Positions 35,752 to 43,328 of a stretch of 64,000 bases of DNA are shown here, piece after piece (position 1 is the first letter of the stretch; each line of letters starts with the position of its first letter). A program made the position numbers and the translations under genes. A model generated the notes under the pieces. That model saw only the letters and a list, made by a program, of their open reading frames with translations, was not told the origin of the DNA and ran no database searches. The DNA is from Bacteroides faecalis. Its GTDB lineage: Bacteria > Bacteroidota > Bacteroidia > Bacteroidales > Bacteroidaceae. The stretch is taken from assembly GCF_003865075.1 (NCBI RefSeq), contig NZ_BHWB01000010.1, positions 112,353 through 176,352 of the forward strand, given 5' to 3'.

Positions 35752-38163
35752 ATGAAGAAACAATATCACATACAGACTACACGCACCCTTCCCCGTTTCC
35801 AATACTGGGGCAGAAAAAACTATGCCGCTTTTGCTAGTTTGGGACGTGAATTTCAGATTGGTCATCTACATACCAATGTGATAGATGTTGCGCTTCAGAA
35901 ACAGGACGTCAAAGTAACTATCTCATCCCAAACATTTATGACACTTAAAGAAATTAAAGACCAAGTGCTGTCAGGGGTCGAACTATCGCCCGAACAAGCT
36001 GCTTGGCTCGCCAACATGGCGGACGGCGATGCGCTCTACGCTGCTGCGCACGAAATTACTGTCGCATGTGCTTCACACGAATTCGACATGTGTTCCATCA
36101 TTAATGCCAAGTCCGGAAGGTGTCCGGAGAATTGTAAATGGTGTGCACAATCTTCCCACTATCAGACTAAAGCGGATATTTACGACCTCCTCCCCGCAGA
36201 AGAATGCCTCCGACAGGCAAAATACAACGAAAATCAAGACGTCAATCGTTTCTCCCTCGTCACCAGTGGACGAAAACCTTCTCCCAAACAGATTACCCAA
36301 CTTTGTGATACGGTAAGTCATATTCGAAAACATTCATCGATTCAACTTTGTGCTTCATTGGGATTACTCAATGAAGGAGAATTAAAAGCACTTCATGATG
36401 CAGGGATTACCCGTTATCACTGTAATCTGGAAACGGCTCCCTCCTACTTTCCACAACTTTGTTCCACTCATACGCAAGAGCAAAAATTGGCTACACTTGA
36501 TGCAGCACGCCGAGTAGGCATGGATATTTGTTGTGGAGGTATTATTGGTATGGGAGAAACTATGGAACAACGCATTGAATTTGCTTTTACCCTTGCAAAA
36601 CTGAATGTCCAGTCTATTCCTATCAATCTGTTAAGTCCTATACCGGGCACTCCTCTCGAAAAGGAAAAGCCGTTAAGTGTAGAAGAGATACTGAGGACCA
36701 TTGCATTATTCCGATTTATTAATCCCACAGCATTTCTACGTTTTGCCGGAGGACGTTCGCAGCTCAGTACGGAAGCTATGCAAAAGGCATTGTATATCGG
36801 AATCAATTCGGCAATAGTCGGTGATCTTCTTACCACTCTAGGCTCTAAGGTATCCGATGATAAACAGATGATTCTGAAAGAAGGATATCATTTTGCCGAT
36901 TCACAATTCGATCGGGAGCATTTGTGGCATCCTTATACTTCTACGACAGACCCGCTTCCTGTGTATAAAGTGAAACGGGCGGAAGGTGCAACCATCACAT
37001 TGGAAAGCGGACAGGAATTGATTGAAGGAATGTCTTCCTGGTGGTGTGCGGTACACGGATATAATCATCCTATACTCAATCAGGCTGCGAAAGAACAGTT
37101 AGATAAAATGTCTCATGTCATGTTTGGAGGATTGACACACGATCCTGCAATAGAATTAGGCAAGTTAATCCTTCCTTTAGTTCCCCCTTCTATGCAGAAG
37201 ATTTTCTATGCAGATTCAGGATCGGTAGCGGTTGAAGTCGCTATGAAAATGGCTGTTCAGTATTGGTATGCTGCAGGAAAATCCAGCAAAAACAATTTCG
37301 TAACGATTCGGTCCGGTTATCATGGAGACACATGGAATGCCATGTCTGTTTGTGATCCGGTCACAGGAATGCATAATCTTTTCGGGACTTCTCTTCCGGT
37401 TCGTTATTTTGTACCTTCCCCTGTTTCTAAATTTGGGGAAGAATGGCAACCGGCAGATATTGAACCGCTACGAAAAGTGATTGAAGAGCATTCCAATGAT
37501 TTGGCAGCACTGATTCTGGAACCAATTGTTCAGGGTGCCGGTGGTATGCGGTTCTATCATCCGCAATATCTAAAAGAGGCTTCCCGTCTTTGTCAAAAAC
37601 ATAATATCTTGCTTATTTTTGATGAGATCGCTACTGGATTCGGACGTACCGGGAAACTCTTTGCCTGGGAACATGCGCAGGTAGAACCGGATATTATGTG
37701 TATTGGTAAGGCACTGACTGGAGGTTATATGACCCTATCTGCTGTATTGGCTAGTAACCGGATAGCTGATACAATTTCCAATCATGCACCAGGAGCCTTT
37801 ATGCATGGACCTACTTTTATGGGTAATCCGCTTGCTTGTGCTGTGGCATGTGCTTCCGTACGATTATTGTTAGATTCGGGATGGCAGGAGAATGTGAAAC
37901 GAATCGAAACACAATTGAATGGAGAACTAGCACCCGCTCGTAAACTTCCGCAAATAGCTGATGTACGGGTATTGGGAGCTATCGGAGTCATCGAAACCAA
38001 ACAGCCTGTAAATATGGCGTATATGCAACGTAGATTTGTAGAAGAAGGAATCTGGGTACGACCATTTGGAAAACTCGTTTATCTGATGCCTCCATTTATT
38101 ATCACTGATTCCCAATTAAGTAAACTAACTTCCGGATTGCTTAAGATAGTAAAAGAGATGTAG
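35752..38163 (+). CDS. bioBA: Fused biotin synthase and DAPA aminotransferase
   Basis: 803 residues joining two consecutive late enzymes of biotin synthesis. Residues about 63-375 are BioB, a radical-SAM enzyme that inserts sulfur into dethiobiotin: GRCPENCKWCAQ holds cysteines 124, 128 and 131 for the 4Fe-4S cluster, and SPIPGTPLEK and LRFAGGRSQL are BioB signatures. Residues about 384-803 are BioA, the PLP enzyme making 7,8-diaminopelargonate from KAPA and SAM (LWHPYTSTTD, GMSSWWCAVHGYNHP, IFDEIATGFGRTG, IGKALTGGYMTLSA with the PLP Lys). The first 62 residues are an Arg- and aromatic-rich extension (RFQYWGRKNYAAFASLGREF) absent from other BioB proteins. A start at 35938 (MTLKEIKDQVLSG) would give a conventional N terminus, but the promoter position favours 35752. 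Confidence 0.92.
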   Translation: MKKQYHIQTTRTLPRFQYWGRKNYAAFASLGREFQIGHLHTNVIDVALQKQDVKVTISSQTFMTLKEIKDQVLSGVELSPEQAAWLANMADGDALYAAAHEITVACASHEFDMCSIINAKSGRCPENCKWCAQSSHYQTKADIYDLLPAEECLRQAKYNENQDVNRFSLVTSGRKPSPKQITQLCDTVSHIRKHSSIQLCASLGLLNEGELKALHDAGITRYHCNLETAPSYFPQLCSTHTQEQKLATLDAARRVGMDICCGGIIGMGETMEQRIEFAFTLAKLNVQSIPINLLSPIPGTPLEKEKPLSVEEILRTIALFRFINPTAFLRFAGGRSQLSTEAMQKALYIGINSAIVGDLLTTLGSKVSDDKQMILKEGYHFADSQFDREHLWHPYTSTTDPLPVYKVKRAEGATITLESGQELIEGMSSWWCAVHGYNHPILNQAAKEQLDKMSHVMFGGLTHDPAIELGKLILPLVPPSMQKIFYADSGSVAVEVAMKMAVQYWYAAGKSSKNNFVTIRSGYHGDTWNAMSVCDPVTGMHNLFGTSLPVRYFVPSPVSKFGEEWQPADIEPLRKVIEEHSNDLAALILEPIVQGAGGMRFYHPQYLKEASRLCQKHNILLIFDEIATGFGRTGKLFAWEHAQVEPDIMCIGKALTGGYMTLSAVLASNRIADTISNHAPGAFMHGPTFMGNPLACAVACASVRLLLDSGWQENVKRIETQLNGELAPARKLPQIADVRVLGAIGVIETKQPVNMAYMQRRFVEEGIWVRPFGKLVYLMPPFIITDSQLSKLTSGLLKIVKEM

Positions 38164-38231
38164 AAGGAAACCGTACAGAAAAGAATTAATTATACTAATG
38201 AATATTTATTAATTATGTAAGCAACTACCAT

Positions 38232-39395
38232 ATGAATGATTTTATCAATTCAATACAAGAAGAATTACAAATTTTAAAAGAAAAAAGAAATTTCCGTTCC
38301 CTTCCTCAACTTATTCACGACAAGGGTGAAGTAGTCGTGAACGGACAGCGAATGCTGAACCTCTCTTCCAATGACTATTTGGGCCTGGCGAATGACCTGT
38401 CCCTAAGAAATGAGTTTTTAGAAACTTTGACTCCTCAAACATTTCTGCCAACTTCTTCTTCTTCACGTCTACTGACAGGCAATTTCACAGCCTATCAAGA
38501 ATTGGAACAACAATTAGCAGATATATTCGGTACGGAAAGTGCATTAGTATTCAATAGCGGTTATCATGCAAATACCGGAATTCTTCCGGCTGTCAGTGAT
38601 ATCCATACACTGCTCTTGGCAGACAAGTTGGTTCACGCCAGCCTGATAGATGGTATCCGTCTATCAGCTGCAAAGTGTATCCGGTATCGGCACAACGACT
38701 TATCACAATTGAAAAGATTAATAGAAGAAAATCACAATCACTTTGATAAAATCATCATCGTCACCGAAAGTATCTTTAGTATGGACGGTGACGAAGCTGA
38801 TCTTTCAACTTTAGTCAAGTTCAAACAAAACTATTCGAATGTCCTATTATATGTCGATGAAGCTCACGCTTTTGGTGTACGCGGAGAAAAAGGGTTAGGC
38901 TGTGCCGAAGAACAAAACTGTATAAACGATATAGATTTTCTGGTTGGAACTTTCGGAAAAGCAATCGCTTCTGCAGGTGCTTATGTCGCTTGTCGCAGTG
39001 TGATACGCGATTACCTCATCAACAAGATGAGGACATTTATTTTCACAACAGCCCTTCCACCTGTCAATGTGCAATGGACTTCTTTTATTTTAGAACGCTT
39101 ATCAAGTTTTCAGGAAAAGAGGCAACATTTACTACGGATTAGCCGAAAACTTAAAGAAGTTCTCACTTGCAAAGGATATGTTTGCCCTTCTGTCAGCCAC
39201 ATTGTACCTATGGTGGTAGGCGACAGCAAAGACACTATTCTTAAAGCAGAAGAACTTCAACGAAAAGGATTTTATGCTTTGCCTGTTCGTCCGCCAACAG
39301 TTCCTGAAGGAACTTCCCGCATCCGTTTCTCATTAACAGCAGATATCACTGAAAAAGAAATTGATGAATTAATAAATTCTATTCTAAACAAATGA
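38232..39395 (+). CDS. bioF: 8-amino-7-oxononanoate synthase
   Basis: The 387-residue PLP enzyme of the alpha-oxoamine synthase family condenses pimeloyl-ACP with L-alanine to KAPA. Recognisable elements are LNLSSNDYLGLAND (about 42), SSRLLTGN, ALVFNSGYHANTGI, YVDEAHAFGVRGEKGLG (about 214) and GTFGKAIASAGAY with the PLP-binding Lys (about 240). It follows bioBA by 68 bases and overlaps bioG as ATGA. Confidence 0.95.
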   Translation: MNDFINSIQEELQILKEKRNFRSLPQLIHDKGEVVVNGQRMLNLSSNDYLGLANDLSLRNEFLETLTPQTFLPTSSSSRLLTGNFTAYQELEQQLADIFGTESALVFNSGYHANTGILPAVSDIHTLLLADKLVHASLIDGIRLSAAKCIRYRHNDLSQLKRLIEENHNHFDKIIIVTESIFSMDGDEADLSTLVKFKQNYSNVLLYVDEAHAFGVRGEKGLGCAEEQNCINDIDFLVGTFGKAIASAGAYVACRSVIRDYLINKMRTFIFTTALPPVNVQWTSFILERLSSFQEKRQHLLRISRKLKEVLTCKGYVCPSVSHIVPMVVGDSKDTILKAEELQRKGFYALPVRPPTVPEGTSRIRFSLTADITEKEIDELINSILNK

Positions 39396-40060
39396 TACAG
39401 GAATTTTTAATCAAGAATAGTCATCCACACCTGATTCTCTTCTTCGCAGGGTGGGGAATGGACGAAACGCCATTTCAACAAATTCATTCCAATGATTGTG
39501 ATTTGATGATCTGTTATGACTACCGTTCATTGAATTTTGACGATACTCTTATTCAAAAATACTCTCATATCACACTGATTGCCTGGTCAATGGGAGTATG
39601 GGTAGCCTCACAGATTATGCAACGATTTCCCCATCTACCGATTGTCCATAGTATTGTTCTCAACGGCACACTTTATCCGATAGACGACACACGAGGTATT
39701 GCACACTCAATTTTTGAAGGAACACTTCAAGGCTTAAATGAACAGACACTACTTAAATTCCAAAGGAGAATGTGCGGTTCAGCGGTTGAATATAAAGAGT
39801 TTCTATCAGTAGCCCCACGACGCCCTGTTGAAGAACTAAAAGATGAACTAGCTGCCATTCAATGTTTGTATCTGGCTTTACCTCCTTCTTCATTCATTTG
39901 GCAGAAAGTTGTCATTGGAAAGAATGATCGTATTTTCCTTCCGGAAAATCAATGGCAGGCATGGAAAGACAAAGTAGATATGATAGAAGAAACAGATGCA
40001 GCACACTATCAGAAAGAGCTTTTTAACTTACCATTAAAACATTTATTTTCAACGGACTAG
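39392..40060 (+). CDS. bioG: BioG-type pimeloyl-ACP methyl ester esterase
   Basis: The 222-residue protein is a DUF452 alpha/beta hydrolase. LILFFAGWGMDETPF is the family N-terminal motif, and LIAWSMGVWVAS (nucleophile elbow, Ser near 68) is followed by candidate Asp (KNDRIF) and His (DAAHYQKELF). BioG removes the methyl group that masks pimeloyl-ACP after BioC-dependent chain elongation, and replaces BioH in many bacteria. It is translationally coupled to bioF by a 4-base overlap. The 22-base repeat array follows its stop. Confidence 0.9.
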   Translation: MIQEFLIKNSHPHLILFFAGWGMDETPFQQIHSNDCDLMICYDYRSLNFDDTLIQKYSHITLIAWSMGVWVASQIMQRFPHLPIVHSIVLNGTLYPIDDTRGIAHSIFEGTLQGLNEQTLLKFQRRMCGSAVEYKEFLSVAPRRPVEELKDELAAIQCLYLALPPSSFIWQKVVIGKNDRIFLPENQWQAWKDKVDMIEETDAAHYQKELFNLPLKHLFSTD

Positions 40061-40075
40061 TAGTAACGAACGAGT

Positions 40076-40185
40076 CATTTAACTATTGAGATATTGGCTA
40101 TTAATAGTTGAGAAATAGACTATTAATAGCTTGGAAATGAAGTATTAATAGTTGAGACATAAGCTATTAATACTCAACAAATGGA
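40076..40185. repeat. Five tandem 22-base units between bioG and bioC
   Basis: Units begin at 40076 (degenerate), 40098, 40120, 40142 and 40164. The best copies start with the palindrome CTATTAATAG followed by a tail like TTGAGAAATAGA. The array fills most of the 215-base gap in an otherwise tightly packed operon. The sequence is unrelated to the array at 13153-13240 but the period is the same. Confidence 0.85.
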
Positions 40186-40275
40186 TAAATAATTAACCTT
40201 CCCAAGCCTAAGAAAACCACTTGTGGAAGTAAAGTATAATATTGCAAATCAAGCGTGAAACTTTAATTATTGCTC

Positions 40276-41073
40276 ATGAATAAATCATTGATTGCCGAAC
40301 GCTTCTCTAAAGCCATCACCACCTATTCCGAGGAAGCAAATGTACAAAGACAAATTGCCGACAAGATGATCCGCCTTCTTCAAGAACACTTGTCCGCTCC
40401 TTGCCCAAATGTCATTGAATTCGGCTGTGGAACAGGAATTTATTCCCGTATGTTGCTCCAAAGTCTTCGTCCAAAATCTCTGGTGTTGAATGACCTTTGC
40501 GAAGAGATGAAATATTGCTGCGAAGATTTATTAAAAGAACATCAAGTTGCCTTTCTTCCGGGAGATGCAGAAAATATCTTTTTTCCTAATAGTAGTTCAT
40601 TAATCACTTCCTGCTCTGCCTTGCAATGGTTCGAATCTCCCGAAAAGTTCTTTCAGAGATGCAACAACTTACTCAACGAAGACGGCTATTTTGCTTTCAG
40701 CACATTTGGAAAAGACAATATGAAAGAAGTTAGGGAACTCACTGGAAACGGACTCCCTTATCGTTCACGAAAAGAGTTAGAAGCAGCTTTATCTCCTCAC
40801 TTTGATATCTTATATTCAGAAGAAGAAATTATCCCTCTCCGCTTCGAGAATCCAATGAAAGTGCTCTATCATCTGAAACAAACCGGTGTAACCGGACTGT
40901 CAGCACCTGTTTCCTTACATACGGAACAAGATCATAAGGCAAAAGAACATCTCTGGACCCGTCGTGATCTATACCACTTTTGTGAACGTTACACCCAAAA
41001 GTTCAGTCAAGGTAGTACAGTATCTCTAACATATCATCCAATTTATATTATAGCAAAGAAAAAAAGAGTATGA
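40276..41073 (+). CDS. bioC: Malonyl-ACP O-methyltransferase
   Basis: 265 residues starting MNKSLIAERFSKAITTYSEE; an in-frame TTG two codons earlier is rejected. The SAM-binding motif I is NVIEFGCGTGIYSRML (about 46-61), with LPGDAENIFFP and SCSALQWFE following as in the BioC branch of class I methyltransferases. BioC methylates the free carboxyl of malonyl-ACP so that fatty acid synthesis can build the pimeloyl chain. It overlaps bioD by 4 bases (ATGA). Confidence 0.93.
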   Translation: MNKSLIAERFSKAITTYSEEANVQRQIADKMIRLLQEHLSAPCPNVIEFGCGTGIYSRMLLQSLRPKSLVLNDLCEEMKYCCEDLLKEHQVAFLPGDAENIFFPNSSSLITSCSALQWFESPEKFFQRCNNLLNEDGYFAFSTFGKDNMKEVRELTGNGLPYRSRKELEAALSPHFDILYSEEEIIPLRFENPMKVLYHLKQTGVTGLSAPVSLHTEQDHKAKEHLWTRRDLYHFCERYTQKFSQGSTVSLTYHPIYIIAKKKRV

Positions 41074-41720
41074 AACAGAATGTATATTTTGTAAGCGGTA
41101 TCGATACCGATGCCGGTAAAAGTTATGCCACCGGTTTTCTGGCACGTGAATGGAATAATAGCGGAAAGAAAACCATCACACAAAAGTTTATCCAAACCGG
41201 CAATGTAGGGCATTCCGAAGACATCGACCTGCACCGCCGCATCATGGGAATCCCTTTTACACAAGAAGACAAGAAAGGACTAACCATGCCGGAAATCTTT
41301 TCTTACCCGGCCTCTCCCCATCTCGCCGCCCGTCTGGACAACCGCCCCATCGACTTCGACAAAATCAAACGTTCCACACAAGAATTGAGTGAACGCTATG
41401 ATTATGTACTACTTGAAGGAGCGGGTGGTCTTATGGTACCTCTTACAACAGAACTCCTGACTATCGACTACATCGCTCAAGAACAGTATCCGCTGATCTT
41501 TGTCACTTCCGGTAAATTGGGTAGTATTAATCATACGCTTCTAAGTTTGGAAGCTATACAAAGACGTGGCATTACACTAGATACTGTACTTTATAATTTA
41601 TATCCGACTGTAGAAGATAAAACAATTCAAAATGATACCATGGAATTCATTCGTACTTATTTGAAAAAGAACTTTCCAGGTACTAAATTTCTTTTAGTAC
41701 CTGAGATATCTGAAATTTAA
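41070..41720 (+). CDS. bioD: Dethiobiotin synthetase
   Basis: The 216-residue ATP-dependent enzyme closes the ureido ring of dethiobiotin from DAPA and CO2. The modified P-loop VSGIDTDAGKSYATG (about 8-22) and LLEGAGGLMVPLT (about 114) are family signatures; the usual GTDTxVGKT is GIDTDAGKS here, as in many Bacteroidetes homologues. It is the last gene of the operon and is followed by a strong terminator. Confidence 0.93.
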   Translation: MKQNVYFVSGIDTDAGKSYATGFLAREWNNSGKKTITQKFIQTGNVGHSEDIDLHRRIMGIPFTQEDKKGLTMPEIFSYPASPHLAARLDNRPIDFDKIKRSTQELSERYDYVLLEGAGGLMVPLTTELLTIDYIAQEQYPLIFVTSGKLGSINHTLLSLEAIQRRGITLDTVLYNLYPTVEDKTIQNDTMEFIRTYLKKNFPGTKFLLVPEISEI

Positions 41721-41740
41721 AGACTAAATTGTACATTATC

Positions 41741-41777
41741 AAAGAATCTCTTCTATTAGTATAAGAAGAGATTCTTT
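41741..41777 (+). terminator. Terminator of the biotin operon
   Basis: AAAGAATCTCTTCT (41741-41754) pairs perfectly with AGAAGAGATTCTTT (41764-41777) around nine bases. It lies 20 bases past the bioD stop. Confidence 0.85.
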
Positions 41778-41905
41778 CTACATATTATATCCTCTACCAG
41801 ATACATAATAGATCGATGAGGGACTGAAATATAAAGAGTTAATATGCTATTCTCCAGAAATCTATGTGATTAATATTGTGTAATTTAACAATTTCAGTTT
41901 TTCCA

Positions 41906-42262
41906 TTAAAATCCTACCTGTCGTTGCTGTTCAGCATTATAACGATCTCCGACAACCGGAATGGCAACAATCGCATCTTCTAGTTCTTTCCATTCTTCAG
42001 TGGATAATGTTAAATCGAGGGTACGTAAATTCTCTTCCAGATGCGAAAGTTTCGTCGTTCCGGGAATCGGTACAATCCATGGTGCCTTCTGCAACAACCA
42101 ACCTAGCGCTACCTGCGCAGAAGTCATACCTCGCATACGACCAAAGTTTTGCAGCACATTCACGATTCGGGTATTCATTCTCATTGCTTCCGGTTGGAAA
42201 CGTGGCAGAGTCTGACGGTTATCATTGTTCGGATCAAAAACCGTATATTCGTTTGTCCGAAG
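41906..42262 (-). pseudogene. Aldo/keto reductase, truncated at the N terminus
   Basis: The open frame from the upstream stop (TAA at about 42263) to 41906 encodes about 118 residues of the C-terminal third of an aldo/keto reductase. It includes LPRFQPEAMRMNTRIV, RGMTSAQVALGWLLQ and PIPGTTKLSHLEENL, which form the NADPH 2'-phosphate-binding loop. Catalytic Asp, Tyr, Lys and His lie in the missing first 200 residues. Similarity ends abruptly near 42255, which is where the sequence character changes toward the integrative element. The gene was probably cut by insertion or deletion at that boundary. Confidence 0.75.
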
Positions 42263-42546
42263 TTACGAAAAGAGTGTAATTTATTGGAAATGAGCATTGG
42301 GTAATCGCTCATAATAGTAATAGGTTACGAATTAGTTAGTTATCTACTGCATTATTCTTCTGTGCGTTGCGTAACCTTCAAAGAACTCTTCGTATGCAAA
42401 AGTAACAATAAAACGGGAGATTTAGAAATGAATCTCCTGATTTTTCTTCTCACACAAGTTTTTCCGTAAAAGCGATTTTATCCGTCAGCACACCATCGCC
42501 CAAAAAGATTTTGAACGAACGTGTGCCGACTGCCGCATAAGCGGAG

Positions 42547-42604
42547 AAAAGGGCTTTGCCTCATGCCTAAACAATAGTTTAGACTGATGAGACAAGGCCC
42601 CTTT
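42547..42604. repeat. Long imperfect hairpin
   Basis: The arms are AAAGGGCTTTGCCTCAT with CCTAAAC on the left, and AGTTTAG with ATGAGACAAGGCCCCTTT on the right, around a short AAT loop. Pairing runs nearly the whole 58 bases with small internal bulges. It is not flanked by a T run on either side. Confidence 0.65.
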
Positions 42605-42613
42605 CTTTTGTGC

Positions 42614-42769
42614 TTATGCCAAAGAGGTGCTTTTACGGGGTTTTGACGATTTTTCTTTTTTCGTTGTCCTTTTGAGCCGGAAGCGGAAAGCCGTGTATGA
42701 CCGCACATTCCATAAATGGAACAAGCCGTCACTCACGGCAGACAAACCGGGAAGAATGATTTTATCCAT
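42614..42769 (-). CDS. Small basic ORF, unknown
   Basis: 51 codons (MDKIILPGLSAVSDGLFHLW, ending TKKEKSSKPRKSTSLA). The Lys-rich tail looks protein-like, but nothing is recognised. It overlaps the next ORF upstream in another frame by 8 bases. It may instead be a decayed piece of a larger gene. Confidence 0.25.
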   Translation of the reverse strand: MDKIILPGLSAVSDGLFHLWNVRSYTAFRFRLKRTTKKEKSSKPRKSTSLA

Positions 42770-42935
42770 CCGACCAAACACGTTTGGCCAAACAGATAAA
42801 AACATACTTCCTTGCCGATGGTTTGCTCAGTTTCACGCTACCGGCTATGTTCTTTTCTGTTGGGGATGTCTTTTTCACGGATTTCTCTTTTGAAGTTTTC
42901 CTGTCTAATCTGCCTCCACTTCCGTTTACCTCCAT
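42762..42935 (-). CDS. Small basic ORF, unknown
   Basis: 57 codons, MEVNGSGGRLDRKTSKEKSV then KKTSPTEKNIAGSVKLSKPS, rich in Lys and Ser. It starts about 50 bases downstream of a minus-strand TACCTTTG box at 42986-42993, which supports transcription. No family is recognised. Confidence 0.3.
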   Translation of the reverse strand: MEVNGSGGRLDRKTSKEKSVKKTSPTEKNIAGSVKLSKPSARKYVFICLAKRVWSDG

Positions 42936-43261
42936 TTTCGCGCCTTTCAGTGAGCCGCATCAGGCAGTCATTTTCGTGCTGGGTGCAAAGGTAACTCCGG
43001 GATTGTACGGGAAAGCAAGGTCAAGCCTCCTGTTTTCTGGAAAAATCTCCAGCCTTTCGGGTAGTATTTTTCGTTAAAATTCTTCTATAATCTGCTGAAT
43101 AGCTTAAAATGAGCGATTTATAAGTGTTCAACCTCAATAGAGGTAATGATTTGGCAATAGTCACAACTTCTGCAATATGCATATGTTTGCTTTGCCTAAC
43201 AACTCTTTACAGTTGCAAAAATACAAAATAAAAATGAAACCACACTATGTTGGTGCAAAAA

Positions 43262-43308
43262 AACAATAGTCATAAAACAAAGATTAACTTCGCCTTATGA
43301 CTATTGTT
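43262..43308 (-). terminator. Terminator of the orphan lipoprotein gene
   Basis: AACAATAGTCATAA (43262-43275) and TTATGACTATTGTT (43295-43308) pair perfectly over 14 bases. In the leftward direction the stem is followed by a run of seven T. It lies 20 bases past the stop at 43329. Confidence 0.85.
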
Positions 43309-43328
43309 GTCCACATTAAACTTATTTA

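Larger units (their letters stand above)
42265..43328. other. Gene-poor stretch at the left end of the integrative element
   Basis: About 1.06 kb with no long gene. It holds a long hairpin (42547-42604), two small overlapping leftward ORFs (42614-42935), a minus-strand -7 box TACCTTTG (42986-42993) and the terminator of the next lipoprotein gene. A minus-strand frame ending at about 42451 reads AVGTRSFKIFLGDGVLTDK, which looks like the last few dozen residues of a lost coding sequence. Confidence 0.5.

Noticed and set aside
40076..40185. Possible CRISPR array or riboswitch in the biotin operon
   Set aside because: Contiguous 22-base units without spacers; the sequence is too AT-rich and repetitive for an aptamer, and it lies inside the operon.
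41721..42420. tRNA gene as attachment site for the integrative element
   Set aside because: No tRNA-like cloverleaf could be recognised here or elsewhere in the window.
42547..42604. Integron attC site
   Set aside because: The core RYYYAAC/GTTRRRY boxes are not present in proper order and no integron integrase is seen.
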